Counted from the stretch's first letter, positions 35,415 through 44,928 are shown. The stretch: DNA of 64,000 bases from Neolewinella persica DSM 23188 (GCF_000373105.1 NZ_KB890426.1:62001-126000), one strand, 5' to 3'. Translations and numbers: made by a program. Notes: generated from the letters alone by a model not told the origin.

Positions 35415-36272
35415 ATGCGAATACTAAAAAAAGCCACCGACCTCCGGAAGGCGCTTCCCCGGAAGAAAAGCATTGCCTTTGTCCCGACTATGGGAGCTTT
35501 GCACGCCGGGCATATGGCCTTGATCAAAGCCGCAGCGGACAGCCATGACCTGGTAGTCGCAAGTATTTTCGTGAACCCAACCCAGTTCAATGAAAGATCA
35601 GATCTACAGAAATACCCCCGGACGCCCAAGGAGGATGCTGCCCTGCTGAAAGCCCATGGCTGTGATTTTCTTTATTTGCCTGATGTTGCCGACGTTTACC
35701 CGGACGGGATGAAGAAAAATGCCGCTAAGAATATCGATTTCGGGCCTCTAACCGCAACGATGGAAGGCGCCAACCGCCCGGGGCATTTTGATGGAGTCGC
35801 CCAGGTCGTGAGTCGCTTGCTTGAGATCGTTGAACCAGACACTTTGGTGCTGGGACAAAAAGATTATCAGCAAGTGGCGGTCATTAGGGCAATGATTCAG
35901 CGCCTTGACCTGCTGGTAAGGGTGTTGGTAGTGCCTACTGTCCGGGAATTCGACGGATTGGCCATGAGCAGCCGAAATAAGTTGTTAAATACCGATGAGC
36001 GGGCCGCTGCGGCAATGATTAACCGACAACTCGCGGCAGTAGTCGCCGGTCTTGCCGCCGGTTGGCCGACCCAGCCCCTAGAACAGATGGCCCTCTCCGC
36101 CCTCGGCGAACACGATTTGCTGGACCCTGAATACGTCCAGATTTTTGATGGAGATACGCTCTTGCCCTATTTGGACGGAGACAATGTCCGTGAACTCGTA
36201 GTTGCAACAGCCGTTCGATGCGGCGACGTCCGACTAATTGACAATCGAATTGTCGATTTGCCAAACCCTTAA
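35415..36272 (+). CDS. panC: Pantothenate synthetase
   Basis: PanC joins pantoate and beta-alanine with ATP. In 285 residues it shows FVPTMGALHAGHMALIKAA (HxGH motif), ASIFVNPTQFNERSDLQKYPRT-type pantoate contacts, VLGQKDYQQVAVI and the KMSKS-like MSSRNKLL. Start ATG at 35415 (MRILKKATDL). panD follows after 73 bp on the same strand, making the two last steps to pantothenate a unit. Confidence 0.97.
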   Translation: MRILKKATDLRKALPRKKSIAFVPTMGALHAGHMALIKAAADSHDLVVASIFVNPTQFNERSDLQKYPRTPKEDAALLKAHGCDFLYLPDVADVYPDGMKKNAAKNIDFGPLTATMEGANRPGHFDGVAQVVSRLLEIVEPDTLVLGQKDYQQVAVIRAMIQRLDLLVRVLVVPTVREFDGLAMSSRNKLLNTDERAAAAMINRQLAAVVAGLAAGWPTQPLEQMALSALGEHDLLDPEYVQIFDGDTLLPYLDGDNVRELVVATAVRCGDVRLIDNRIVDLPNP

Positions 36273-36345
36273 CCTTTCTTTATTGTTCCTTTCGGGTCAA
36301 CCCTTCGTCTAAAGGTTGTCACGCCAACTATTTACCCCTCCGATT

Positions 36346-36690
36346 ATGCTTATTCAACGTTTTAAAGGTAAAATTCACCGCGCCACCGTCACTGAGGCCA
36401 ACCTCAATTACGTAGGCTCCATTACCATCGATGGGCTATTGCTCGATGCCTCAGGCATTATTGAGGGCGAGAAGGTCCAGATCGTAAACAACAACAATGG
36501 TGAACGTATTGAGACCTACACGATTCGTGGAGAAGAAGGCTCTGGGATCATTTGTCTCAACGGTGCCGCTGCCCGTCGTTGCCAACCCGGTGACCTGGTC
36601 ATCATTATTGCCTACGGCTATATGACGGAGGAGGAAGCACTAAAATTTGAGCCTAAACTGGCGTTCCCCGATTCGGAAAATCGTATTTAG
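36346..36690 (+). CDS. panD: Aspartate 1-decarboxylase (pyruvoyl)
   Basis: PanD makes beta-alanine for PanC. The 114-residue proenzyme has the self-cleavage site Gly-Ser in NYVGSITID near residue 24; Ser25 becomes the pyruvoyl group. The [20 protein letters not shown] and [17 protein letters not shown] segments are typical. The ATG at 36346 is preferred, since the family starts MLIQ(R/M)FKGKIHRA. It probably shares a transcript with panC. Confidence 0.97.
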   Translation: MLIQRFKGKIHRATVTEANLNYVGSITIDGLLLDASGIIEGEKVQIVNNNNGERIETYTIRGEEGSGIICLNGAAARRCQPGDLVIIIAYGYMTEEEALKFEPKLAFPDSENRI

Positions 36691-36802
36691 ACGCAAGGCC
36701 GTCTGCAAGAAATGAACGAAGCGAATTTCGTTTACAGGCGCGAAGCACGTCTACGAGCAAGGCGCAAAGCGTCCTTACGTCTAGAATAAAAACCAGAGGC
36801 TT

Positions 36803-38035
36803 TTATTCGTAGCGTAGTGACTCGATCGGATCAAGCGCTGCTGCCCGCATAGCCGGGTAGAGTCCACTCAGCAATCCGACAACGGTACAAACCACCAGGG
36901 CCAGCATGATCCATAGCCAGGGAATGATAAAGCCCCCGCCGGTCGCCCAGGCAACCAGGTTGCCAAGGCCTACACCTCCGATGATGCCAAGAATACCGCC
37001 GATCTGGCAGATTACGATGGCTTCTACGAGAAACTGAAGCAACACGTTTCGCCGGGTGGCTCCGAGTGCTTTCCGAACGCCAATTTCCTTGGTCCGCTCC
37101 GTAACGGAAACAAGCATGATGTTCATCAACCCGATGGCCGCGCCCAGCAGCGTCATTAGTCCGATGGAAACTGCGGCCAGCCGTAGCGTTACGGTGTTCT
37201 CTTTGATGATACTGACGAGATCGGAGGAGTTGGTGACCTCGAAATCGTTTTCCTCGCCGGCACGAAGGCGGCGTACTTTGCGCATGGTGACGGTTGCTTC
37301 GGAAATGGCTGCTTGTACTGCAGTAGGATCTTTGAGCGCAATGAGGATGTCATAGCTGGTTTGGTTACTGCCGTAATAGCGCTTGGCGGATTGGAGCGGG
37401 ATAAGTACCCGACTATCCTGATTGCCATTCATGGCACTGCCACGGCTTTTAAGGACCCCGATTACCCGCAGGCGCAAGGGGCCTGCGGAAATTTCCTTAC
37501 CCATGGCATTGCTGGCATTGCCGTTAAAAAGATCATCAACTACGGCCGAGCCGATAACGGCAATATTTCCGCCTTCAGCCGTTTCTCTGGCGGTGAAGTT
37601 ACGTCCCTGGTCAATTTCATATCCCTTGCTGTTCAGGTAATTAACGCTGGAACCCCAGACGGAAAAATTGGGGTTAGTCTCCTTATCGTTATACTTTACC
37701 ACCGTAGTTCCTGTCGCAAAGAAGCTAACGCTGACATCGGAAGGGTAATCGTATTGTTCCACAAATTCCATCGCCTGGTCATAGGTGAATGGGGCGGACC
37801 GTTTTCGCGGACCGCGGTTGCCCCGCAGGTTGGTGCTCACCCGTTCAATCTCAATGGTGTTGGCGCCGAGACTGGAGATACTGGAGGAAAGGGAATAGAT
37901 CGCCGCATCGATTGCGGTAAGAATCCCAACCAGTGCCATGATGCCCACAGCAATGATCATGGTTGTTAGCAAAGCGCGTAACAAATTAGCCATAACACTG
38001 CGCCAGGCTACCCGAAAATTTTCCATTAAATCCAT
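36803..38035 (-). CDS. ABC transporter permease (MacB/FtsX type)
   Basis: About 410 residues. First membrane helix near residues 20-45 ([20 protein letters not shown]), a periplasmic MacB_PCD domain (about 60-265), then three helices in an FtsX domain with [21 protein letters not shown], the hallmark cytoplasmic loop, ending [10 protein letters not shown]. Such permeases export peptides, lipoproteins or antimicrobials with a MacB-like ATPase; neither ATPase nor fusion protein is adjacent. ATG at 38035 is preferred over 38044. Confidence 0.9.
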   Translation of the reverse strand: MDLMENFRVAWRSVMANLLRALLTTMIIAVGIMALVGILTAIDAAIYSLSSSISSLGANTIEIERVSTNLRGNRGPRKRSAPFTYDQAMEFVEQYDYPSDVSVSFFATGTTVVKYNDKETNPNFSVWGSSVNYLNSKGYEIDQGRNFTARETAEGGNIAVIGSAVVDDLFNGNASNAMGKEISAGPLRLRVIGVLKSRGSAMNGNQDSRVLIPLQSAKRYYGSNQTSYDILIALKDPTAVQAAISEATVTMRKVRRLRAGEENDFEVTNSSDLVSIIKENTVTLRLAAVSIGLMTLLGAAIGLMNIMLVSVTERTKEIGVRKALGATRRNVLLQFLVEAIVICQIGGILGIIGGVGLGNLVAWATGGGFIIPWLWIMLALVVCTVVGLLSGLYPAMRAAALDPIESLRYE

Positions 38036-38284
38036 AGTGCCCAAAAGTAGTTTTTTTGTTTTAGTAGAGGCTTGCTTTTCGACGAACGATAGCTTGTGCT
38101 AGACGGCCGTTTCGTGGCTTATGCAGAGGTGCTGCTTTTAGTTTGCCATGGTCTGAGCAAGCTTAAGGGGTATTTATCTCCCTTGGTTGCAACGTTTTTA
38201 ATGCACACAAACAGTACGCAGGTGAATTGTTCCTGTGAGGATTGACAACCCTTAGGCCTTGTTGTGGGACCGATGACCTTTAGT

Positions 38285-38291
38285 TACCTTG
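38285..38291 (+). promoter_or_regulatory. -7-like box right before the glycosidase-like gene
   Basis: TACCTTG (one T short of TAnnTTTG) ends four bases before the ATG at 38296, implying a leaderless or nearly leaderless mRNA. Confidence 0.4.
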
Positions 38292-38295
38292 TGAA

Positions 38296-40455
38296 ATGCG
38301 TCATAACTACACACTTCTGCTTCTGGCCCTGACAATGTCAATTTTTACTGCTTGCGACGACCCAATCGTATCGGTTACCGACAAGGTGCTGGATCCGATG
38401 ACGCAGTTTGCGCTATTTGAGATCCAATCCGCACTGGATACGATGGGGGAAGAAGGCTTTACCAGGAGTTTTCAGTTGGAGTTGCGCTTGGCGGATGAAG
38501 AAAAGGAACTGGGAGAAGAAGGCTTTCGGTTAACCAAAGACGGGCCATCGATCCAGGTAGTAGGGCATACGGCCGCAGGCGTAATGTATGGTGGGCTGGA
38601 GCTGGCCGAGCAGATTCGCCTCTACGGGCCCGACGGTCTAAGGCCCATTACCCGTAATCCTTACTTGAAGCGCAGAGGCACTAAGTTTAATATTCCGCTT
38701 GATGCCCGCACGCCCAGTTATACCGATGCCAGCGACGCTGGCCAGAAAAACATTCCGGTTATGTGGGACATGGGTTTCTGGACAGAATACCTGGATAACC
38801 TGGCCCGCCACCGCTACAACTACGTTTCATTGTGGAACCTGCATCCTTTTCCCTCTTTGGTGAAAGTGCCGGGCTATGAAGACGTGGCCCTGGATGATGT
38901 ACACCGCTCGACGGTCAAATGGCAGGAAAATTATCACCTCCACGGGACGGGGTTATCTGCACCGGAAATTTTGGCCAATCCGGAGATCGTGAAGCGAATG
39001 ACCATAGACGAAAAGATTGAGTTCTGGCGGAGGGTTATGCGCTACGCCAAGGAAAGAAATATAGATTTCCACCTCATCACCTGGAACATTTTCACCAACG
39101 GAACGGCAGGCAAATACGGTATTTCAGACGCCATTGACAACGAGATCACCAAGGATTATTTCCGCAAGAGTATCACGGAATGTTTCCGAACTTATCCGGA
39201 CCTGGCGGGCATCGGTCTGACGGCGGGAGAAAACATGCACGGACAAACGTTTGAAGCTAAAGAGAATTGGGCCTACGACACCTACGCAGAAGGCATTTTG
39301 GAGGCCGCCAGCTTATTTCCCGACCGGAACTTTACCTTTATCCACCGCCAACACCAGACGGGTGCGAAAGACATTGCCGAGAAGTTTAAAGCGGTCATTG
39401 ATCAACCCAATATTGATTTTCTATTCAGCTTTAAGTATGCTAAGGCTCACGTCTTCAGCACAACAGAGCAGCACTACCATCAAGGCTTTGTAAAAGACAT
39501 CAAAGGGATGAAAACCATTTGGGGACTGCGCAACGACTCCAATTATCATTTCCGTTGGGGTTCCCCCGGTTTTGTGCGGGAATTCATCAGAAAGCTTCCT
39601 CACGATGTTGCGGAGGGCATCTACTACGGCTCTGACCAGTGGGTGTGGGGGAGAGACTTTTTGAGTAAAGAACATCCTGGCAAACTGGAAATTGAAAAGC
39701 ATTGGTACCACTGGATGCTTTGGGGGCGGATGGCCTATGACCCCGAGCTGCCCGATGAAAGACTGGTGGCACTAATTGGTCACCGTTTCCCGGAAGCAGA
39801 CGCTGAAAAACTCTTCGCAGCCTGGGAGGCTGCCTCAATGATCTATCCAACAGTAACTGGTTTTCATTGGGGACCCGTAGATTTTAAATGGTATCCCGAA
39901 GCTTGTAAGAGCCGGCCCGGACCGGCCAGGAACGAAACGGGGTTTCACGATGTGAACCGTTTCATCAGCTTACCGCCCCACCCGAAGGCAGGTTTTCAAT
40001 CGATCAGGAGTTTTGTCGCGAATAGTAAACAAGATGCACTACTTCATCCTGGTGGGGTAGTGGAGCGGCTCCACGCGTACGCCCGATCTGCTGAGGGGCT
40101 TATTAGTGAGATTGGTCCGGTAACCAACCCGGAATTAACAGCCACCTTGTCTGATATCCGCACGATTTCTTTTTTGGGCCACTACTATGCGGCAAAAATT
40201 AGTGGGGCTACGTCACTGGCACTGTTCCGGGCCAGTGGAGATGAGCAAATGCGCGAAGAAGCAATTAGTAGTTTGAGCCTTGCCGAAAATTATTGGAGAC
40301 AGTACGTGGAGGCCGCAGAGAAACAGTACCATAACCCGCTTTGGACCAACCGCGTCGGCTACGTCGACTGGGAACAGATTACTAATTGGGTGGCGGAAGA
40401 CGTAGAAATCGCCCGCGATGCCAAATTTGGCGTTGATCCCACGCTGGCTCATTAA
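38296..40455 (+). CDS. Glycoside-hydrolase-like lipoprotein (alpha-glucuronidase-like)
   Basis: 719 residues. A lipoprotein signal (LTMSIFTAC) is followed by an alpha/beta N-terminal domain like those preceding GH20/GH67-type barrels (IQVVGHTAAGVMYGGLELAEQ). A (beta/alpha)8-like barrel then runs from about residue 125 to 480, with RGTKFNIPLDARTP, YNYVSLWNLHPFP, FHLITWNIFTNGT, IGLTAGENMHG and FHWGPVDFKWYPE. The Glu in AGENMHG is a plausible catalytic acid. A helical C-terminal part ends the protein. The closest resemblance I can name is to alpha-glucuronidase-like hydrolases of Bacteroidota; activity and substrate are unproven. Confidence 0.72.
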   Translation: MRHNYTLLLLALTMSIFTACDDPIVSVTDKVLDPMTQFALFEIQSALDTMGEEGFTRSFQLELRLADEEKELGEEGFRLTKDGPSIQVVGHTAAGVMYGGLELAEQIRLYGPDGLRPITRNPYLKRRGTKFNIPLDARTPSYTDASDAGQKNIPVMWDMGFWTEYLDNLARHRYNYVSLWNLHPFPSLVKVPGYEDVALDDVHRSTVKWQENYHLHGTGLSAPEILANPEIVKRMTIDEKIEFWRRVMRYAKERNIDFHLITWNIFTNGTAGKYGISDAIDNEITKDYFRKSITECFRTYPDLAGIGLTAGENMHGQTFEAKENWAYDTYAEGILEAASLFPDRNFTFIHRQHQTGAKDIAEKFKAVIDQPNIDFLFSFKYAKAHVFSTTEQHYHQGFVKDIKGMKTIWGLRNDSNYHFRWGSPGFVREFIRKLPHDVAEGIYYGSDQWVWGRDFLSKEHPGKLEIEKHWYHWMLWGRMAYDPELPDERLVALIGHRFPEADAEKLFAAWEAASMIYPTVTGFHWGPVDFKWYPEACKSRPGPARNETGFHDVNRFISLPPHPKAGFQSIRSFVANSKQDALLHPGGVVERLHAYARSAEGLISEIGPVTNPELTATLSDIRTISFLGHYYAAKISGATSLALFRASGDEQMREEAISSLSLAENYWRQYVEAAEKQYHNPLWTNRVGYVDWEQITNWVAEDVEIARDAKFGVDPTLAH

Positions 40456-40579
40456 GCGCCCGTTAAGAAAGAAGCGTTGAGTTAAATGCTGTTAGTCGCG
40501 ATTAGTCGGTAATCGCCTACAGCTGCTCGGGTTTCCCCTGCTCATGATATTTGCAGAACACAATGCCCGGCATCTGTTC

Positions 40580-40587
40580 TACCTTTG
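40580..40587 (+). promoter_or_regulatory. Exact -7 box five bases before the flippase start
   Basis: TACCTTTG is an exact TAnnTTTG; only GCCGCC... spacing of five bases remains before the ATG at 40593, so transcription should begin at or next to the start codon. Confidence 0.6.
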
Positions 40588-40592
40588 CCGCC

Positions 40593-42101
40593 ATGTCGTT
40601 AAAAAAGTTAGGCGGAGAAACCATCATATACGGACTGAGCAGCGTGCTGGGCCGGCTGTTGAGCTTTGTCATTGCAACCTATTGGGTCCTTAAGGTAATG
40701 GATCGCGCCCAATTCGGGGTGGTAAGCGATCTGATGTTTTACACGGCTTTATTGATCTCTGTGCTGGTTTTCAGGATGGATACCGTAGTCTTTCGCTTTG
40801 CCAGTCGGGACGAATACGACGCGAATGCCGTTTTCAGGAAGGCGCAACGCTGGGTGGTCATTTCAGTAGTAGTGGTTACGGGGATCCTGTTATTGTTTTC
40901 TACCCCGCTGGCAGATGCGCTGCAGTATCCAGATCGGGTAATTTACGTTCAGCTCGTGCTGGCTACCGTCGCACTTGATGCCCTGTCGATGGTACCACTG
41001 GCCAGGTTACGGCTGGAGCAAAGACCCTGGTTTTTTGTGCTGGTGAATCTTGGCAACGTAGTCTTCAATATTCTGATGATCTTCCTCCTGCTTTTCTTTT
41101 GGCGGTGGAATTCAGACTGGTTCGCGGAGCGATTTGGCTGGCCCTACCTGAAAAACTATCAAGTTGGTTATTACCTCTTTGGGATTGCGCTGGCCTCGGC
41201 TTTTCGGTATGGCTTGCTGTTGCTGGATGGCGCGGTTAAATCTGGAAAGAAACTCTTTGGACCCAAGGTTATTGACGGGCCTGAAGTGAGTAACCTGGCG
41301 CCCTCTCTTCGTACTATGCTGATTTACGCCCTTCCGCTGACGGTAGTAGGCATTGCCGGAATCACTAATTTCCTGGTAGCACCCGCCATCATCAAATTTT
41401 ATCACGGAGGTACGGTGACGGAGAACCTCGCCTTTGCGGGGGATTTTGGCGCGGCGATGAAGCTGGCGGTATTCCTCAATCTCTTCATAACGGCTTACAA
41501 CTACGCTGCGGAGCCGTTCTTTTTCAGGCAGGCAGGAAAGAATGTGGCTACAGCCGATAAAACCATCTACGCTGATGCCATGCGGGCTTATGCCATCGTG
41601 GCGACATTGGCTTCCGCCGGCATCCTTTTGTTTTTACCGTGGTTACAATACTTCCTTGATGCAGAAAACCGGGGGGGGCTTTACGTACTGCCCTTATTAC
41701 TGGCGGCTAACTTTTGTTTCGGCCTGTTTTCTAACCTGAGTGTAGCCTACAAATTGACGGATGAGACCATTTATGGTGGGGCAATAGCCCTGATCGGGAG
41801 TGGCATCGTTATTGGTGGGAGCATGGCTTTTACACCCGTTTATGGCCTTTGGGCACCGGCATGGGCCATGCTTTGTTGCTTTATGGTTATGTCTTTTTTG
41901 GCTTGGTTGGTCTCACGTCGGTTCTTTCCGGTCAATTATCCTTGGGGAAGGGTACTCAGCTACGGTTTGTTAACCGTGGGGGCAGTGTATTTGGGCGAGG
42001 TCGCAGGTACAGCATGGTGGATAAGAGGAGCAATTTTCGTCAGCCTGCTGGCGGCTATCGCCGCCATAGAATGGAAGTGGCTCCGGAAAACTTTTGGTTG
42101 A
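40593..42101 (+). CDS. Polysaccharide flippase (Wzx/MATE-like)
   Basis: About 502 residues with 12-14 membrane helices, starting SLKKLGGETIIYGLSSVLGR, a signature of polysaccharide-biosynthesis/O-antigen flippases. RMDTVVFRFA and AEPFFFRQAGK segments match the family. It would move lipid-linked glycan units across the inner membrane. ATG at 40593 follows a TACCTTTG box by five bases, so the upstream ATGs at 40551 and 40563 are unlikely. No glycosyltransferase cluster surrounds it. Its 3' part includes an in-frame copy of the dispersed element on the opposite strand (41994-42013). Confidence 0.87.
   Translation: MSLKKLGGETIIYGLSSVLGRLLSFVIATYWVLKVMDRAQFGVVSDLMFYTALLISVLVFRMDTVVFRFASRDEYDANAVFRKAQRWVVISVVVVTGILLLFSTPLADALQYPDRVIYVQLVLATVALDALSMVPLARLRLEQRPWFFVLVNLGNVVFNILMIFLLLFFWRWNSDWFAERFGWPYLKNYQVGYYLFGIALASAFRYGLLLLDGAVKSGKKLFGPKVIDGPEVSNLAPSLRTMLIYALPLTVVGIAGITNFLVAPAIIKFYHGGTVTENLAFAGDFGAAMKLAVFLNLFITAYNYAAEPFFFRQAGKNVATADKTIYADAMRAYAIVATLASAGILLFLPWLQYFLDAENRGGLYVLPLLLAANFCFGLFSNLSVAYKLTDETIYGGAIALIGSGIVIGGSMAFTPVYGLWAPAWAMLCCFMVMSFLAWLVSRRFFPVNYPWGRVLSYGLLTVGAVYLGEVAGTAWWIRGAIFVSLLAAIAAIEWKWLRKTFG
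41994..42013 (-). repeat. Dispersed element copy inside the flippase coding region
   Basis: GGCGAGGTCGCAGGTACAGC encodes GEVAGTA on the plus strand. It is nearly identical to the intergenic copy at 50823 (one difference in the first 18 bases). Confidence 0.6.
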
Positions 42102-42262
42102 TGCTGAGCGTCTGGTGGTCCAGGTTTCAGGTTTTCTGGTTGTCAAGGCCTCAGGTTTTCTGGTTGTCCAGTTTTCAGGCTGTCCTGGTTTCCAGTTATC
42201 ATCGCTATTCCCTAACTTCCGACAACTTGAAAATACCCCAAAGAAAACTCCGTTATCAAACT
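42102..42262 (+). repeat. Direct repeats of CAGGTTTTCTGGTTGTC words
   Basis: Three or four degenerate copies of TCAGGTTTTCTGGTTGTCCA occupy about 42118-42200 between the flippase and the SGNH hydrolase gene. No inverted arm or promoter recognised. Confidence 0.65.
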
Positions 42263-42922
42263 ATGCGCTACTTTTTATACCTCCTGCTAATGACCCTGTT
42301 TGCTTGCAGTACCCCATTGAGTAAACGCCACTTGTTGGTGATTGGAGACAGCAACGGAGCCAACAAAGGCTGGGTGTACCACTTGCAAGAGCTAAGAGGT
42401 GGTGGGCCCCTGGTGAATACTTCAATTGGCGGAAACACCTTTGGCTTTGACGGTATGGGAGAACTCCGCCGCAACTCTCTGGAGAACCTAACGGCTTATC
42501 TCCGTAAAGGGTACGCTGAGATGGGACAGATCGACGAAATACTGATCAGCCTCGGTACGAACGATTGTAAGGCAGAATACAGTGACCGGCGGGAAGAAGT
42601 GTACGAACACCTGGCCACTATACTGACGCGGACCAAAGCCTTTTTTGACGAGCGCGGCCAGGATGTCCCTCGTATCATTCTGGTTACTCCACCTGCTGCC
42701 GGATCGGACGATGTGGTCAGCGATGAATTTCAGGGTGTTGCGGCATGTCTCAAGGACCTTTCTGTAAAAATCAGGGCTGCCGCTGCTGCCGAAGGCTTAT
42801 GCCTGGTTGATTTTCAGGCGAAGCCAGGAAAGGGTCTGCTTAAGTACAGTTCCGACGGTATCCACTTCAATGCAGAGGGGTACAAACTGTTGGCTGAAGC
42901 GGTGGTTAGGGAGTGTTATTAG
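42263..42922 (+). CDS. SGNH/GDSL-family lipoprotein hydrolase
   Basis: 219 residues with a lipoprotein signal (FLYLLLMTLFAC). SGNH blocks: LVIGDSNGANKGW (block I Ser), NTSIGGNTFG (block II Gly), ISLGTNDCK (block III Asn) and SDGIHFNAEGYKLLAE (block V Asp-x-x-His). All four catalytic residues are present. The ATG at 42263 is preferred; the frame is open further up but reads through repeats. Such enzymes de-acetylate or esterify surface glycans, consistent with the preceding flippase. Confidence 0.88.
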   Translation: MRYFLYLLLMTLFACSTPLSKRHLLVIGDSNGANKGWVYHLQELRGGGPLVNTSIGGNTFGFDGMGELRRNSLENLTAYLRKGYAEMGQIDEILISLGTNDCKAEYSDRREEVYEHLATILTRTKAFFDERGQDVPRIILVTPPAAGSDDVVSDEFQGVAACLKDLSVKIRAAAAAEGLCLVDFQAKPGKGLLKYSSDGIHFNAEGYKLLAEAVVRECY

Positions 42923-42980
42923 TCAATAGTCGGTAATTCAATAGTCAGCCAACTATGAACTACCGACTACTTACTATTGA
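42923..42980. repeat. TAGTC/GACTA word hairpin
   Basis: TTAGTCAATAGTCGGTAATT is followed by TACCGACTACTTACTATTGACTAA-like sequence, its reverse complement. It separates two convergent genes and could terminate both. Confidence 0.8.
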
Positions 42981-43517
42981 CTAATTAATTGCCAACCCGT
43001 CCACATTACTGGGCTCTGCCTCAGAAATGATCATCGGAATTTCCTCCTTAATGGAGCGCTGCTGCGCAGCGTCCAGCATATCGAAGCGGGTGCCGAACCG
43101 GCGGTTCGCAAGGTCGTCCCACATCAGGAGGTAACCGGTTTTCAGGGCATCGTAGATGTCGAGGTAACGGGCGTAGCTGGTACCACGATCGTGGGTGAGG
43201 GAAACAACGGCTTGCTTCGGAGTACGCTTGGGAGAAATGACGTGGTCACGTACAAGACCGGGGATGTCGGCAACGCGAACTTCCTGGTCCTCGACCAGAA
43301 GAAAATCGTTTTTATTGATCAATACGGTAAGGACATTATTGTCGGGTACTTCCAGGATGATTTCGTCATCGTTCCATTGGGGGAGCTTTACGAGAATTCC
43401 CTGATCTTCCTGAATGGTGGTGGTGACGAGGAAGAAAATGAGGAGCAGAAAGGCGATGTCGGCCATAGAGCCAGCGTTCACGGCGGGGGATTCCCGACGC
43501 GTCTTTTTATCAGACAT
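42981..43517 (-). CDS. ExbD/TolR family biopolymer transport protein
   Basis: 178 residues with one N-terminal helix containing the essential Asp (AGSMADIAFLLLIFFLVTT, about residues 16-34) that carries protons in ExbB-ExbD-TonB. The periplasmic part is longer than typical ExbD and ends EAEPSNVDGLAIN. No exbB or tonB lies in the next genes within the window on that strand, although upstream order is interrupted by the divergent DUF21 gene. Likely role: energising a TonB-type outer-membrane process. Confidence 0.87.
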   Translation of the reverse strand: MSDKKTRRESPAVNAGSMADIAFLLLIFFLVTTTIQEDQGILVKLPQWNDDEIILEVPDNNVLTVLINKNDFLLVEDQEVRVADIPGLVRDHVISPKRTPKQAVVSLTHDRGTSYARYLDIYDALKTGYLLMWDDLANRRFGTRFDMLDAAQQRSIKEEIPMIISEAEPSNVDGLAIN

Positions 43518-43633
43518 AATAAGGTAGATTTGTTTGTAGGGTAGATGTGTTTATGACCAAATTTGGCGGGTAGGGGAAAGGAGGTTTGGAAATACTGAGC
43601 GTCCGTCCGCCCCTGCTTCCTCAACCTTTGCCT

Positions 43634-43650
43634 GCACCTGCGACCGCGCC
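43634..43650 (+). repeat. Dispersed element copy upstream of the DUF21/CBS gene
   Basis: GCACCTGCGACCGCGCC, in the orientation of the following gene, 50 bp before its TACCTTTG box. Confidence 0.75.
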
Positions 43651-43699
43651 TCCGAAAACCTTTCCTCGCTCACCAAACAAATCATATCCCATCATCCGT

Positions 43700-43707
43700 T
43701 ACCTTTG
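43700..43707 (+). promoter_or_regulatory. -7 promoter box of the DUF21/CBS gene
   Basis: TACCTTTG is an exact TAnnTTTG match 36 bp before the preferred ATG at 43744. Confidence 0.6.
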
Positions 43708-43743
43708 TGTTTCCTAAAATGGCCGGCCACGGCAACCACCAAT

Positions 43744-44928
43744 ATGACGAGTCTACTCCTTTTTGCATTTATCTCCATCGCCTTTTCCTTTTTATGTTCC
43801 ATCTGGGAGGCGGTCCTGCTTTCCATTTCTCCTTCCTACGTGCAATTGAAAATGCAGGAAGGCGGGAAGACCGGAGAACTGCTGGACAAGTTTAAAAAGA
43901 ATGTCAACGCCCCCCTAACGGCGATTCTTTCGCTGAATACCGTAGCGCATACGGTGGGAGCTATCCTCGTCGGTGCCAGTACCGGGGCTGCCTTTGGCCC
44001 GGGAGGGTTTACCTTGCCTGTTGTCGAGTGGGTGGTAAGCTATGAGGTCCTTGTCAGCGTGGTAATGACCTTGGCTATTCTAATTCTTTCTGAGATCATC
44101 CCGAAGAACCTGGGCGCCACCTATTGGAAGCAATTGGCTCCGTTCACCGTGAAGTCTCTCAATATACTGGTGAAAATATTTACCTGGACGGGCTTCATCT
44201 GGGTCTCCGATCAAATAAAAAAATTACTGCTTCGCGGCGATGATCCACACGGTACCGCCCTTAACCGCACTGAGTTTCTGGCCATGGCCGAGGCACAGAC
44301 GGAGGCCGGAGAACTGAAGGCCGAAGAAGGCCGGATACTACGCAACCTGCTGAATTTTGAGTCTCTAAGCGTCCATGACGTCATGACCCCACGAACAGTT
44401 GTCGTCGGTGCCAAAGGGGAGCTGACCATTCAGCAGTTCTACGAAAAATTTGACAACAGCCCCTTCAGCCGGTACCCGGTATTCGGAGAAACCCGGGATC
44501 AGGTAGAAGGCTACGTGCTCAAAGACATGGTATATAAATCCATCATCGAGAAGTGTGAGAAGGACTCTATCCGGACCTTACTGCGGGAACTACTGGTGGT
44601 GCCGCAAGACACGACACTGCACAAACTGATTGATATGATGCTGGCGCGTCGGGAGCCGATCGCCATGGTTGTCGATGAATTTGGTGGCATGGAAGGCTTG
44701 GTAACTATGGAAGATGCCATGGAAACCCTTCTTGGCCTGGAGATTATGGATGAAATGGACACCAGCCAGGACATGCAGGACCTCGCCCGTAACCGCTGGC
44801 GCAAGCGCGCCGAAGCCATGGGCCTTGACCTCAGTCAAATGGAAGGGGATAAAATAGAAGATGCGGTAACTACCGCAGTAGAGGAAAGAATTATTGAAGC
44901 AGCGAAAAAAGATGGTTCCGGATCGTAA
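43744..44928 (+). CDS. CNNM/CorC-type DUF21 and CBS-domain membrane protein
   Basis: About 394 residues. A DUF21 membrane domain spans residues 1-165 (SLLLFAFISIAFSFLCSIWE, AILILSEIIPKNLGATYW), followed by two CBS domains from MTPRTVVVGAKGELTIQQF to VVDEFGGMEGLVTMEDAMET. The C-terminal CorC_HlyC domain found in many homologues is missing and replaced by a short charged tail. Family members export Mg2+ or modulate divalent-cation fluxes. The start is the ATG at 43744; a TTG at 43705 lies within the promoter box and is rejected. Confidence 0.88.
   Translation: MTSLLLFAFISIAFSFLCSIWEAVLLSISPSYVQLKMQEGGKTGELLDKFKKNVNAPLTAILSLNTVAHTVGAILVGASTGAAFGPGGFTLPVVEWVVSYEVLVSVVMTLAILILSEIIPKNLGATYWKQLAPFTVKSLNILVKIFTWTGFIWVSDQIKKLLLRGDDPHGTALNRTEFLAMAEAQTEAGELKAEEGRILRNLLNFESLSVHDVMTPRTVVVGAKGELTIQQFYEKFDNSPFSRYPVFGETRDQVEGYVLKDMVYKSIIEKCEKDSIRTLLRELLVVPQDTTLHKLIDMMLARREPIAMVVDEFGGMEGLVTMEDAMETLLGLEIMDEMDTSQDMQDLARNRWRKRAEAMGLDLSQMEGDKIEDAVTTAVEERIIEAAKKDGSGS

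Noticed and set aside
42101-42262. N-terminal extension of the SGNH hydrolase gene up to 41849
   Set aside because: The extension overlaps the flippase gene and translates repeats; the ATG at 42263 gives a clean lipoprotein signal.
43705-43743. TTG start at 43705 for the DUF21/CBS gene
   Set aside because: It lies inside the TACCTTTG promoter box; the ATG at 43744 gives a normal N-terminal membrane helix.
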